A stretch of 64,000 nucleotides of DNA from assembly GCA_949775045.1 (NCBI GenBank), contig OX459101.1, positions 16,894,180 to 16,958,179 of the forward strand, given 5' to 3'. The notes beneath the pieces are model-generated. The model saw nothing but the letters and a program-made list of their open reading frames with translations, was not told the origin of the DNA and ran no database searches. This DNA comes from Metridium senile (lineage: Eukaryota > Cnidaria > Anthozoa > Actiniaria > Metridiidae). Position numbers and translations under genes: made by a program. Shown here in pieces: positions 1-10,500 of the stretch. How positions within the stretch are numbered: position 1 is the first letter of the stretch; each line of letters starts with the position of its first letter.

Positions 1-33
1 TCCAGATATCATAGAGTTGACTGTTTCTTTCAG

Positions 34-136
34 TCGGCCATTTTAAAACAGTTCAGAAACGAGGCTTAAAGCTGGAAGCCCAAATTTATGAAAATGTACA
101 GGGATCCTGCACGAAGGACAACAATTGTTTGATATG
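34..136 (+). CDS. Possible exon of upstream gene A (uncertain, perhaps PAN-like)
   Basis: A pyrimidine-rich tract ending in CAG (to position 33) is followed by an open frame with a start phase like the other exons here. It reads GHFKTVQKRGLKLEAQ and continues to a Cys-x5-Cys motif, then a GTAATT donor at 137. The pattern is weakly like the start of a PAN/apple domain. The outgoing phase (2) does not match the incoming phase (1) of the CUB exon at 356, so either another exon lies between them or this is not an exon. Confidence 0.22.
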
Positions 137-355
137 GTAATTTTTGTTTTTATATGACAATGTTATTGCAATTAGGTGTAAGCGATATTTATTAAAAAAT
201 ACAATTGCAATCTTTGTTCCAACAAAGGTGGGTTTTTTTTAAGCGGTAAATATTGTCTTGATATATTATTTTTCTTTAAAAATCATTTTACTAGCATCTT
301 ACTTTAAACTGGAAGCATGTGATAACTCCTCACTAGTATATATTGTCTTAAACAG

Positions 356-700
356 GTATCACTGTGGAAACAGGATGCAGCTATTCAAGAATAAACATCC
401 AAAGTAGTCGAATTACGTCGCCTAATTATCCTGGAAACTATGACGATAGTAAAATATGCTCATGGAAATTAACATCTTTTGTTAATACAAACGTTGTCCT
501 GTTATTTGAAAAATTTAACACAGAATCGAGTTACAATAAATTAAGCGTCTACGACGGTAGATCAACATCTTCGCCATATCTAGGTGTTTTCAGTGGAACC
601 AGTGTTCCATCCCAAATCACCAGCACGTCAAACCACCTATACATGACTTTTATCACAGATAGTGGAGGCACAAGATCTGGTTTCTCGATAAAGTATCAAG
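356..700 (+). CDS. Gene A (3' part): CUB domain exon
   Basis: This is a CUB domain of about 115 residues, the C-terminal module of a gene that starts left of the window. An acceptor (AAACAG) precedes 356 and a donor (CAAG/GTATAG) follows 700, with phase 1 on both sides. Visible hallmarks are SPNYPGNY, a CSW motif, KLSVYDG, and FITDSGGTRSGFSIKY, which carry the usual acidic residues of calcium-binding CUB domains. It keeps the first cysteine pair (GC...ICSW) but has serine where the third cysteine is usual, and no fourth. It aligns with the CUB exon of gene C at 27336. If the donor is not used, the frame runs on to a stop at 721-723. CUB identity is firm; membership of the same family as B-E is inferred from position, orientation and phase. 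Confidence 0.85.
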
Positions 701-731
701 GTATAGGATTATCAAGGATTTAAAAAACCTA

Positions 732-1095
732 TAAAGGCCGATTTACACGACACGATTTTAACCTACGACTGTATTATACGATTTGCCTACAAATTGTAGT
801 AGGTACCATTTACACGCACACGACTAGTCGTATACGATTCGTATACGCCATTGCTAAAATCGTGAGTGATTGGACGAAATACTAGATCCAGTCCTAATAT
901 GGGACAAATCACGTCATTTTCCTACGATAAGTCGTAGGGTTTTGATCCTTGGTTCAAAATCCTACTACAAGTTGTAGGTCGCGTACGTCAGTCGTAGGCA
1001 AGTCGTAGGGGCATTTACACGGCACGACTTGGAGTTCATTTGAGTCGTATACTACAAGTCGCACACGACAATCGTGCCGTGTAAATCGGTCTTAA
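732..1095. mobile_element. MITE-like element with 22-24 bp terminal inverted repeats
   Basis: The left end (TAAAGGCCGATTTACACG) matches the reverse complement of the right end (CGTGTAAATCGGTCTTA) nearly perfectly. The interior is full of short palindromes around CGACTAGTCG and repeated TCGTAGG/CCTACGA words. It has no coding capacity, as expected for a non-autonomous DNA transposon. It lies in the putative last intron of gene A. Confidence 0.75.
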
Positions 1096-1462
1096 CAAGC
1101 ATCATATTTATTGAGAATTTGCGCGCGCTTTCTGTTTAAAATAATAACTAGGTACACTTTAGACAGATCATTTAGTTAATTCATCTATCTATGCAACAAC
1201 GTATTATAGGCATATATATAACACAAACACATACAACCAAAATATACTATTACAAATTGATAAATAAAAAAAAGAAATGCCGACATCCTTTTCAGGCTTA
1301 ACTTCAGAGTGTGGACTATAGCTTTGATCGCGATAACGATTTTTGAAACAGATGTATGTGATACCAACGTTATAGTAGTTGCATGATGGGTAGTGTTTTT
1401 AAAAGAGCTGCTCGTGGTTTCTCTAATATACTAATTTACTTATTTTCTTGATGTCTTTGCAG

Positions 1463-1470
1463 TTCAGTGA
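1463..1470 (+). CDS. Gene A: likely terminal mini-exon
   Basis: The acceptor tract TTGATGTCTTTGCAG is followed by TTCAGTGA. Joined in phase 1 to the CUB exon it adds two residues (V, Q) and a stop. Gene C has the same design: CUB exon, phase-1 donor, then a few codons and a stop at 28505. An AATAAA lies at 1574-1579. The alternative is termination inside the CUB exon read-through at 721. Confidence 0.45.
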
Positions 1471-1566
1471 CCATAAAGTCAAAATGAACAGGATCTGCCA
1501 ATAACCAGGGACAATTATTTTAACATTGTTTATTAACACGGTTTTTAGAGAATATAGTAACTGAAT

Positions 1567-1681
1567 ATTTTGTAATAAAATTGACGACGACTTATAAATT
1601 TAATTGACCTTTCGACACGACCTGGTGTCATTATTAAGAATAAATCTATAGACCTTCTCGTCGTCAATTTTATTACAAAAT
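1567..1681. mobile_element. Small foldback/MITE, 24-bp inverted ends
   Basis: ATTTTGTAATAAAATTGACG at the left end is perfectly complemented at the right end; the arms extend 24 bp (1567-1590 and 1658-1681) around a ~67-bp centre. It is non-coding. Confidence 0.7.
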
Positions 1682-2916
1682 GTTTAAAAAGCAAATGTTT
1701 AGTTCAAGTAACTGAATAATACAAATATATTTTAGGGTTATAAGGGGAGTTTTATGTTTCAATTTTTACGTGAAAATTATATTTCGTCGTTTTAAAGCAC
1801 AGCAAATACTTGTTCAGTTGTAGTTTGTGTGCCAAAAAAGAATTGATAACAAATTGATGATGAAGTATATAGTCACCATATTGTCATTGGGTCTATACAC
1901 CGGCAGATACGGTGAGTGCAGTCATAGCCGTAATAATACTACAAGTGAGAAACTTGACATAACGAGACCTGCATTCATCAATTAAAATCGACTCCTTATT
2001 ATAATAAACAAGTAGATAGATATTATATTGTATTATGTTAAGGCTCTAATCTGAAATCGAATAAAATCTGAAATCTGATAAAATGATAGCTGATTTTTAC
2101 CCCTAAGATATAGAATAAGCATACATGATACTTCTACTCTCTTATATATATATATCTCCGAGTCCTCCAACAAACAATATTGATGACAATCAGACGAACT
2201 AAAATATAGCTCTCACATGGTTTGGACTAATTTATTTTCCTTCCTTTTTTCATATTATTATTATTGGTTGTAGCACATGTTTAGCTTTTTAGTTATTTGC
2301 TAGGACCAGTAACTATTGTAGTTGTAATTTTTTATTTGTAAATTGTAATCTCTTTTAAATTATAAGTGTAATATATAAAAACGTTGTTGTTGTTGTTTTA
2401 TTTGCTGTTGATGTACTTCAGAGACCGTCTTTATTCCAGATAAAAATCAACATCAAAGATATCCAGAAACGGTCGACCTCTCCCGTGCATTCCTTACCAC
2501 AGGTAGCCCAAGTAATTGATTTGAGGTCAAGGAATATGTATGAGATATTATAATTTTTTAAACATTTGGGATGTCTTTAGTTTGATTTTAGTTATTTTTA
2601 TCTGTACCTTAACATATTCTAGGTAGATATATACTTTACCTAAACCATATAAAACACAACCAAAATTGTTAAACATACAAAGACAAAAGATAATTTTCTT
2701 TTCTTTTGAACAAATTGTTATTTATAATCTCACATACGATCCTTGTAACTGACCTGAAATCAATAGCTAGGGCTACCTATGGCCTCACATGGTCATTTTT
2801 CATATAAATAAATTATTACCGAAACTGCATTGACAATCATTCAGAAAAACTAAAAAAACCTTATCAAATCAAAACGGCATTGTATTTTATGCATAAATTT
2901 ATTTGTCTTTGAGATA

Positions 2917-3108
2917 TACAGTGGAAACCCGTTAATCCGGACATCGAAGGGACAACGCAAAGTGACCGTATTAAAGGAATGGTCGTATAAAGCGGGTAAA
3001 TTTTATAGACTGATGTATGGGTATGCGTTTCGTCGGGACCTAAATAACTGGCCGCTATAACTTTGTGGCCGTATTAAGTGGATGTCCGTAAGGCGGGGTT
3101 CCACTGTA
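2917..3108. mobile_element. Pogo/Tigger-like MITE with TA target duplication
   Basis: It starts TACAGTGGAAACCCG and ends CGGGGTTCCACTGTA, so imperfect inverted ends of the CAGTGGAACC type are flanked by TA. The interior repeats motifs such as GACCGTATTAA and GGCCGTATTAAG. The ends and TA duplication are typical of pogo/Tigger-derived MITEs; there is no transposase. Confidence 0.7.
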
Positions 3109-3739
3109 GTTGTGAATGCGTTTTGGATAGCAACACTTGTCTCGTACAATTGCCATAGGCGATAGGAAATAGTTCACTAATTCCAAGAACGCCAAGAATA
3201 GCTGGAATGACTTATGTTTCTTGAGTTGTTCGGTAAGGCAATTACCAACCAAAATTCAAGCAAAGCTGTAACCTTGAGAAATTATCGTGCAAAACAAAAA
3301 CTCCTGAAAGAATTATCGTGCAAAGCTGAAAAATAAATATTGCACATATCCACAATAACCCGCACAAAACGATTGAGAAAAACGGCTTGAATTATAAAAG
3401 AATAATGTAAAATTGAGAAAAAAAATTATGAATAATATATAGGGAAAAATTGAAAAAGAATAGCAAACATTAATGTAAGACTGTTTGGTAGTAATTAATT
3501 TATTGAATAATGGTATTCCTGATATCGCGCATTTGTAGAATTTATTCTGGAAATACCAAGCTGTGATCGCTCTGAACTGTGCAACTGGTTGGTGTCCGAT
3601 TCAATTTAACCTTGATTAGTTTATATCCCCCTGAGTGGATGAATGCCTGTTTCAGCAAGTCCTCTCTATGTACTCAGTGTGACTTCCCAACTTATATCGC
3701 AAGGCTTTAGGTTATCAGTTGCACACTGTTAATAACAAA

Positions 3740-4528
3740 ATGGAATCAGCCATGGAGGAGCATCCTAAACGATCACGAAGTCTCACCATTCCACTTCATA
3801 TTCTTCACTTCTGTTTCTCGTTTGGACTGATTGTTGCCGTCGTTCACAACCAGCTTGTCAACAATGCAAAGTTCGAGAAATTCGAATCAAAGTGTGTATG
3901 TGAAGAGACACCGTTAACTGATACTGTAGCATTTGGGAATAACAAGACAAACGTTCGTATGGAGTTTACATCTGGAACAAGTCAGACTAAAACCTATTCA
4001 GTAGTGAAACGATCTCTTGGGACTGATACTACTAGCAACACAACCAACCTTACCGAAGTTGATAGGAGGGATACTATTGGTGTTACAGTTAACTTTACAG
4101 AAACAAACCAATACAAGGAGGTTGATATCAATGGAAAGACGACCAATGAAAGTAGTCCCGATCAAGTGGAATTGAATTCAAATAACACAACTCAACCCAC
4201 AAACATATCTAACGCATCAGATATTGAAAATGTATCGACAAATCTTCCAACAACCACTACCACAAACCGTACCGGATTGAGTAATCCCGACAGTTCGTAT
4301 GTAGATACCAGTGAAAGCCAAATTGTCAACTCGCCACACAATAAGACCTCGGCCGTGAATACATCGTTGTTATCGGGATCGACCAATAACACAGGGGATT
4401 TCTCAGGGATGAAAAGGCCAGCAAATGCAAAGAACATCTCTTGCAGTGACTGCAGTTCTACAGTGAAAATCATCGAGGAAAATATAGACTTGGTTTCCTG
4501 TTTGAAAAAGCTAAAGGTTATCATCAAC
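3740..4528 (+). CDS. Gene B exon 1: cytoplasmic tail, membrane anchor, Ser/Thr/Asn stalk
   Basis: The chosen ATG opens MESAMEEHPKRSRS, a basic tail directly before LTIPLHILHFCFSFGLIVAV, a hydrophobic helix. A second in-frame ATG lies four codons on. An extra Met upstream in frame (near 3719) is possible but is not matched in gene C. After the helix come HNQLVNN and a CVCEE motif, also in C, then about 190 residues rich in Ser, Thr and Asn with more than a dozen N-glycosylation sequons. The end has SCSDCSS and VSCLKKLKVIIN, a likely coiled or disulfide-linked region before the neck. Phase 0 donor ATCAAC/GTAAGT. Confidence 0.88.
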
Positions 4529-7500
4529 GTAAGTCAAACTATTTCGTTACTGTTTACCATTACACTTATAAATTAATATGTCTTAGCCTGCGTTGTAGGC
4601 GAAGTCACTTGAGAATAATAATAATAAAAATAAAAAAATCTCCGGGACCCCTTCTCACAGGGCGCCAAGGTACCCTTCGTGTTTGTATTGGTAGATCCCT
4701 ACCCCTATGTTTTTCGTATAATTATCCCCTTTACCTTAATTCCACAATGGCCACACACTGTTACCCAAGTTGGTCCAGTAAAAACAATTCCTGACATTTT
4801 GTTACTAATCTCTTGCTCTTTGTATCCATAGAACTATCTTGAATCAGGAAAAACAGTAGGAGATTGTAAACTATTTCAAGGTAAACATATAGATCAATGT
4901 CAACGTTGATATCCAATACGAGAGGGCCTGCTGGACGGTGCTTTCCTAGTGGTAGAGAGGATTTTACAATGCTCGATCATTTGTCGACCTAGAGATTGCG
5001 CCACTTTATGGTTTTAAGTGAGCAAGATCCTTCAGGATATTCCCAACCCCACAAAGGCCTCGTCCCCCAATAGTTAAAAGCAGGTTTTTCACAAAGAGTT
5101 GTCAGTAAATACATAATGGATAGTAGTTTGTGAAAAAGCAATCAATATAATAATTTATTGTCACTATTTTGATTAATCAATAAAATAATATAGATACTGA
5201 TTTCAACCAGATCAATCCCTCAACATAAAGTTCTAGTCGATAAAATAACTTATTATTTAGCATTTATTGAGGATTTATTGATAATTTATGTTTGCTTGAT
5301 GATTCTTCTTTTATTTGTTTATTTATTATTCATTTATTTATTTAATATTTATTTACTTATTTCTTATTCATTTATGATTTATGATTTATTTATGATTTAT
5401 CTATGATTTATTTACTTATTTATATATTATTTATTTTCTTGTTATTTATTATTTTGAAGGTCCACAAGGTGAACGTGGCGAAAAGGGTTGTTCTGGAACA
5501 TTCTTTGGTGAGTAGTAAGAGGGTGTGAAAAGGGGGTCCGCACTATATTTTTAAGCGATCGCACTTCCCAAATGTTTTTAAGTAGTTCCAAATGCCAGTG
5601 TATTTCAGTTTCTATGTATAGTTTAATAAACGAGCAGGAGTGATTTATCAGGATTTAAAACCACGATGCGAAGCCAAGTGGTTTTATGAAGCAATAAACG
5701 AGCGATTTCCGTGGTTTATCGGTGTAATAAACCACGCGGGATGTTGGGAGAACACGAAAAAAGGCCTAAGAAAATCTCGAGCCTCCGGGCACATCAAGTA
5801 ATCTCTGACGACGTTTCTCTTTACAGCTGAACCATTATTCAGACCCAATCCTCAAAGGCTTGTATTCAACGAGGCAAATGTCGCTGTCTTGACATGTACT
5901 GCAGTAGCCAACCCTTCAGCACAAATCACGTGGTACCGTGACAATATGCTGATAAACGAACAGCGTGACAGTACGTCTTACACTATTGTGAATCGTGACG
6001 TCACGCCTCGAGGTAAGTTATGATATAATTGATAGATTGCTATAATATAACTAACGTAATTAAATAACGTTTGATTTGAGTGACTACACCATTAGCCGGA
6101 AGCCACTCTAGCTAGTTTTAACATTTTAATATTTTTCTTGATCAACGGGCGCGATACTTTTGATTCTGTAACTATTTTTTTCTATAAAAAATGGGATCGA
6201 GTAAAGATGAAATGTACAGCCCATTGAAAAATATTAAATATAGTTTAACCAATTAGAGAGCACGTTTTATAATAAATTATATTTATTTACGCTTGTGATA
6301 CCTTCTTTTGAAGCGACACTTGTTGATATGTCGTGTGAACATGACCAACTCTAGACCTTATTTTCATGGTAAATAAGAGGACATACCACAGTATAATAAA
6401 CTGTCGGAAATTTGTTAAACATTATTTTTGTTTTATTCATTTTAGCCACTGCTCGAGCCAAGAATTGCCCGAGTGAAATTCCACACCCAGTGGTACAAAG
6501 TACTTTGATAATAAACAAATCAAACGGTTCAGATACAGGGACATATTCATGTATGGCACGTAATATCCTTGGTACAACAAGTTTTAACATAGATATCCTT
6601 GTACAAGGTGAGTATAAATACTGAAAAAACAACCATAAAGCTAGTTTTGTTTTTCTGATTAACATTCTATGTTTCACTAATAGTCCATGTACAGCTGACA
6701 ACAATCCCATCCAACATCACGGTCGTGCAAGATGAAAATGTATTGCTAAGCTGCCGAGCCTCTGGTGTGCCACGTCCAACTATCACGTGGTACAGGAAAG
6801 ATGATGGACCAATGCCAGTGCAGCACAGCGTTGCCATGGGAGATTTACGTATTAAGAATATAAGTAAAGAAGAAGAAGGCACCATTGTTTGCCAGGCTGA
6901 AAATGTTCTGGGATGGAAAACCATTGAGGCTACTGTTACTGTGAATGGTATGTTCTTCGCGATACCTGTGTGACTAACACAATGTGTTTTTATTTGACAA
7001 AAATACATTTCTAAATACAGTTTAATTGTTATTTCTTTGTTTGCAGTTTTCCCTGAGATAACATCGTTTGCCGACCACGTGATAACAGTAAATGAGAGTA
7101 ATACCCTTGTTTTGCCCTGCAATGCCACAGGGTTCCCGGTTCCTGAATTACGATGGACAAAAAGGAACGATTATCTTCCAGTACGTCGATATTATATTGA
7201 TTCTCAAATGTTGAATATAACAAACGTGACGTACGAGGATGGAGGAGAGTACATTTGTACAGCTAACAATAAAGTTGGTTTGGTCAAAATGAGTGTCAAG
7301 GTCTTGGTACAAGGTATATACCTATAGTTCAATATTTCAAGTTTTTCACCTTAAAGCTAGAAAGCTGAGAATGATAAGGAATATGGGTAGATACATTTTA
7401 CAGGCTTCGGGATATTAATTTTAATCACTATTGATGATTCAAAATATTTTACCAGTCACTGTTCCAGATCTTGTGAGCTTTGAAAAGCTTAACTGTGTGT

Positions 7501-10500
7501 CAAAAGTCTGTATTTAAGTAACACAAAACGTTTTCCATGACCATTTGCTGTCCCAGCGTACTAGGGTTTTAGTGACTAACTTTATTGGAATAAGAATATT
7601 TTCGTTCCAAAGCTAGTTACGCAAAATGTGTATACCTGAAAGTAAGATGTGTGTTGATAAATGTTTGAAATGGAAAACATATATATCGTTTGTTATTCAC
7701 GCACATATATTACTAGAATATTACACAATCTGGATTTAATATGGGATTGCCACTACAACAAGTGGCACGCAATTCTTTGTTTATTTGTTTTCAGCAGTTG
7801 TAATTAAATGGTTAACGGTGTAATGAATAATAGTGAACATGGAATGAGAATTATGAATTATATGTTAACACTTAATGCAATTAGTATTGAGTATTTGGAG
7901 CGAACTTATGGGGTGCCTTGTAACATTTCTTTTAGAGCTTCAGTGTTTTTGATGGACAATAGTGTTAATGGCATTAACAATATAGAGACTGTTAATGCAA
8001 CAAATTAAAGTATGACAACAATTTAAAATTGTGTACAGTAGCCTATACCCTGCGAGCAGAGATTTCTTTCTCTCTTACCTGGTATGACGAGGAAAGAAAC
8101 CTCTGCCGGTACCCGATAATTACATCCAAGTTTCTGGATGTAAAACATTATGGGCTATCTAATTATAAACTGGTTTTAAACTGGTTTTTCAACCATGCGA
8201 TGACAGAAAACATCACTTTCCCAAGCGTTAATTAACGTTGATGTTTACTTTTGATTTCAATCAGTCAAGGCCAGGACCAACACGATTTAACATTAACAAT
8301 CGCTTTAGCTCTACACAACATTAGATACATTAGATATAATCTACTCACTAAACAATGTCGTTCTTATATTTCTTAAGGAGGCTCGAAATGGTTTCTGTAT
8401 ATATCTATATACCTACTTTATATGGCATATTATGCAGCATTATTGTGAAGCTATACAGTTAACCAATATATCATTTTAAAGCTTATGGATCTAGGATATC
8501 TTTTTTTTTTAATTATTGCGTTTGACGTTGTCATGACAACAGCAGGCCGCTGCAAAAAGGACCTGAAATTCCTTTATTAAAACTGATATCTCCAAATCCT
8601 TTAGGTGAAATTTTTTTTAAACTTGTACATGTCTAGTTCCCTACCTGGTCTTGCAACTGAGGAAAAATAAAAAAAATCTGTAATGCAAAACCTTTAAAAT
8701 ATTAAAAAAATGATTTTTTTTTCTAGATATAAATGGTTTTTCATTACAGATTTTTCTTAAAAAAGACCTACTAAATCTAAACATTAATTGGAACAAAAAG
8801 CCAAAAAATAAAAAAAAATTACCATTTAATTGTGTTGTTATTAATAGAAATACATTTTGTACGCGTCAGAGGGGTCTTGTAAAATTGGCGATCGTGCGCG
8901 CGCGCGCGCTCGGTCAAAAAACTATTTCGAGCCTCCTTAACTGGAGTTTTTGACGACATTAAACGGAGAGCATTTACGAAATACGAAATACGATATTTTA
9001 ACTTGTCACGCAAAAACCTAATAAGTTGACCTTTGGAAAACGCGCATGCTCAACAACATTAACAACCGGTTGCCGGCAGAGGTTTATTTTCTCGTCGTTC
9101 TAGATAAGAGAAAGGAACTTCTGCTCGCAGGGTAAGTAGCCTAAGGAGCGACTTCAAAATAAAAGTCGACAAAATAATCGACTATTACACTGTTCTCTAG
9201 CTCCGTAAGACCCAAATATTTAGAATAAACTTAATAAGATAAGACAACATTTAAGTATTATTTAACTTAAAAAAAAAATAACCAAGCACTAATTTCAAAA
9301 TCCGAGACGCAGTTCTGGAATTTTACATTGATAGACTCGATCAAATAATACATTTAATTTGTTTAGGAACCACCGATGTATTTTTGATTTTGAGTAGTGG
9401 ACGGAATAATTAAAAGCGCAACAACGAGACCATTGAAACCGAAAAATTACCTGATTCTTTTTTTAAGAATACTAATTTATTCTATATATTGCTAGCATAT
9501 ATCAAAAGCTGTTCGCAATTAAAAAAACAAAAGCACCTGGATTTTTTACTGCTTTATATTAGCAGAAACATATAAATGGGTTGGTGCAACCACCATACAT
9601 TGCTTTTGTATTTTTTGCTTAAGAATATTCAAATGTGTTTTTTGATTGATTGATTTTTTCATTGTAGTTTGTCGAGTCTTCTCACTTAAGAAATCTGAAA
9701 CTAAAATGTAAGGAGTCAAATATCAAGTCTAGCATCCAATATTAGGCACATGTCACCTGAATATCACCAAATTGTGAGAATTTTGAGGCAGCCATCTTGA
9801 TGTAAGCCTCAAATACCATATATGGTATCAAAACTTCTAGTTTGTTTATCTGAATATCCTGGTGCATGGGACATTCCAACTCATTTATCTCAAGCTCAAA
9901 AAGTTGAGTTTCTGCAAATAATTATATATCTATATATAAATCACGAAAATATTATTTTTCAAATATATTTGTGTGTTATTTTTCAGTTGCTCCAAAGCTT
10001 GTCCAGAGACCAAAAACAACAGAATTTGGGTACCTAATGAGAACAAAACTTCTTGAATTCAAAGTATTTTCTTTTCCTGAGGCCATTGTGACCTGGATCA
10101 GACCCTACTGGGACAGTAAAATACATGGAAGATTTCGACAGGAAAATGGCAACCTCGTCATAGATAATGTTCAGTACAAGGATGCTGGTTTTTACCAAGC
10201 AGTTGCCAGGAATTTACTGGGCGAGGTTACGGTGTCGACATTTTTGGCTGTGCGAGAAGTTATTGGTAAGTATTCCTTTTCTTAAGACTCGTAAAATTAA
10301 ATACATGAAAGCAAAAACGAAATCACAATCTAAAAACAACTAACAAACCCACCAAGCAACCAACGAACTAACCAAGTAACCAAGTAACCAACGAACGAAC
10401 CAACGAACGAACCAACCAACGAACCAGCCAATCAACCAAGCAACCAAGCAACCAAGCAACCAAGCAACCAAGCAACCAAGCAACCAAGCAACCAAGCAAC

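Larger units (their letters stand above)
1471..3739. other. Intergenic region between genes A and B
   Basis: No coding exon was recognised. It holds two short inverted-repeat elements (1567-1681 and 2917-3108), AT-rich sequence, a short TA-repeat run near 2145 and a TTG-rich run near 2385. The last 200 bases before the start codon of gene B presumably carry its promoter and 5' leader, but no clear core promoter motif could be assigned. Confidence 0.5.

Noticed and set aside
4192..4527. Minus-strand open frame opposite gene B exon 1
   Set aside because: Shadow of the real + strand stalk exon.
6667..7128. Minus-strand 153-codon open frame
   Set aside because: Runs opposite the Ig2 and Ig3 exons and across an intron; shadow frame.
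7808..8235. Two short + strand open frames in gene B intron 7
   Set aside because: No splice sites in phase, no recognisable domain; the second lies in the arm of an inverted-repeat element.
8895..8909. CG-dinucleotide run as a CpG-island promoter
   Set aside because: Very short and inside a MITE; no transcript start evidence.
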